NCBI GenBank assembly: GCA_049306095.1
Contig: JBAQPU010000042.1
Coordinates: forward strand, 1 to 64,000
Length of the DNA stretch: 64,000 nucleotides
Source of the DNA: UBA2336 sp049306095
Lineage (GTDB): Bacteria > Bacteroidota > Bacteroidia > Cytophagales > Cyclobacteriaceae
Reading direction: 5' to 3'
Within the stretch, counting starts at the first letter, position 1; every line of letters begins with the position of its first letter. A program made the position numbers and the translations under genes. Under the pieces are notes generated by a model. It ran no database searches. It saw only the letters and a list, made by a program, of their open reading frames with translations, and was not told the origin of the DNA. Shown one piece after another: positions 63,871-64,000 of the stretch.

Positions 63871-64000
63871 GATGATTGCGCTTGACCCGCGATTTCAATA
63901 AATTAAAACAATCCTTTAATAAGAGATCGCGGATCACGCTCAGGCTTTCACATATGCTGTCCGCGAAGACTGTAAAAAAATAAGAGACTAACGATCCAGT

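Overview
The window looks like chromosome of a Bacteroidota bacterium, probably Cytophagales. The evidence is a DNA polymerase III alpha subunit preceded by a fused DEDDh-exonuclease end, DUF4221 and 6-bladed beta-propeller lipoproteins, TlpA/DUF4369 proteins, paired M16 peptidases, Bacteroidota-type TAnnTTTG promoter elements and start codons without evident Shine-Dalgarno sites. No rRNA, tRNA, CRISPR array, transposase or integrase was recognised.

Layout. 1-9.7 kb: housekeeping (dnaE, trxA, YkgJ-type protein, Crp/Fnr regulator with YceI, M48 peptidase, DUF4870 and DUF4389 membrane proteins, RhlE-type helicase). 9.7-17.6 kb: outer-membrane barrel protein, two paralogous small lipoproteins and an AddB/AddA-like nuclease-helicase pair. 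17.7-27 kb: patatin-like membrane protein, a sensor kinase and a D-aminoacylase that each carry a one-base frameshift, a WYL regulator, an M1 peptidase and a decayed M16 fragment. 27-44 kb: surface-repeat protein, UPF1-like helicase, a large TPR histidine kinase, two M16 peptidases, an M28 peptidase, HrpB and a fused acyl-CoA mutase (icmF) carrying an in-frame palindromic repeat. Between genes there are several hairpin-type repeats and a 129-bp tandem duplication.

44.0-63.7 kb is an accessory island and the most interesting part. It contains three tandem units with the same plan. Read leftward, a unit runs: tiny HTH protein (about 67 aa), one to three short secreted Cys-rich peptides, a beta-propeller lipoprotein (DUF4221 or 6-bladed), then a thioredoxin-like protein with a CxxC motif. 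Divergent from the HTH gene is a large RND transporter. Unit 1 (44.0-52.6 kb) contains an internal duplication of HTH/peptide/DUF4221. Unit 2 (52.6-56.7 kb) has lost almost its whole transporter by a deletion that joins the HTH gene to the last 47 codons of the RND gene. Unit 3 (56.7-62.6 kb) is intact, has three peptides, and is followed by a periplasmic adaptor gene. A palindrome lies between HTH and peptide genes in all four copies. The two intact HTH/RND intergenic regions share a second palindrome and a block of about 155 nt. A decayed copy of the icmF 3' end lies just beyond the island, while intact icmF borders its left side. My inference is that this is a repeated, HTH-controlled system for making, folding and possibly exporting Cys-rich peptides. 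The function is unproven.
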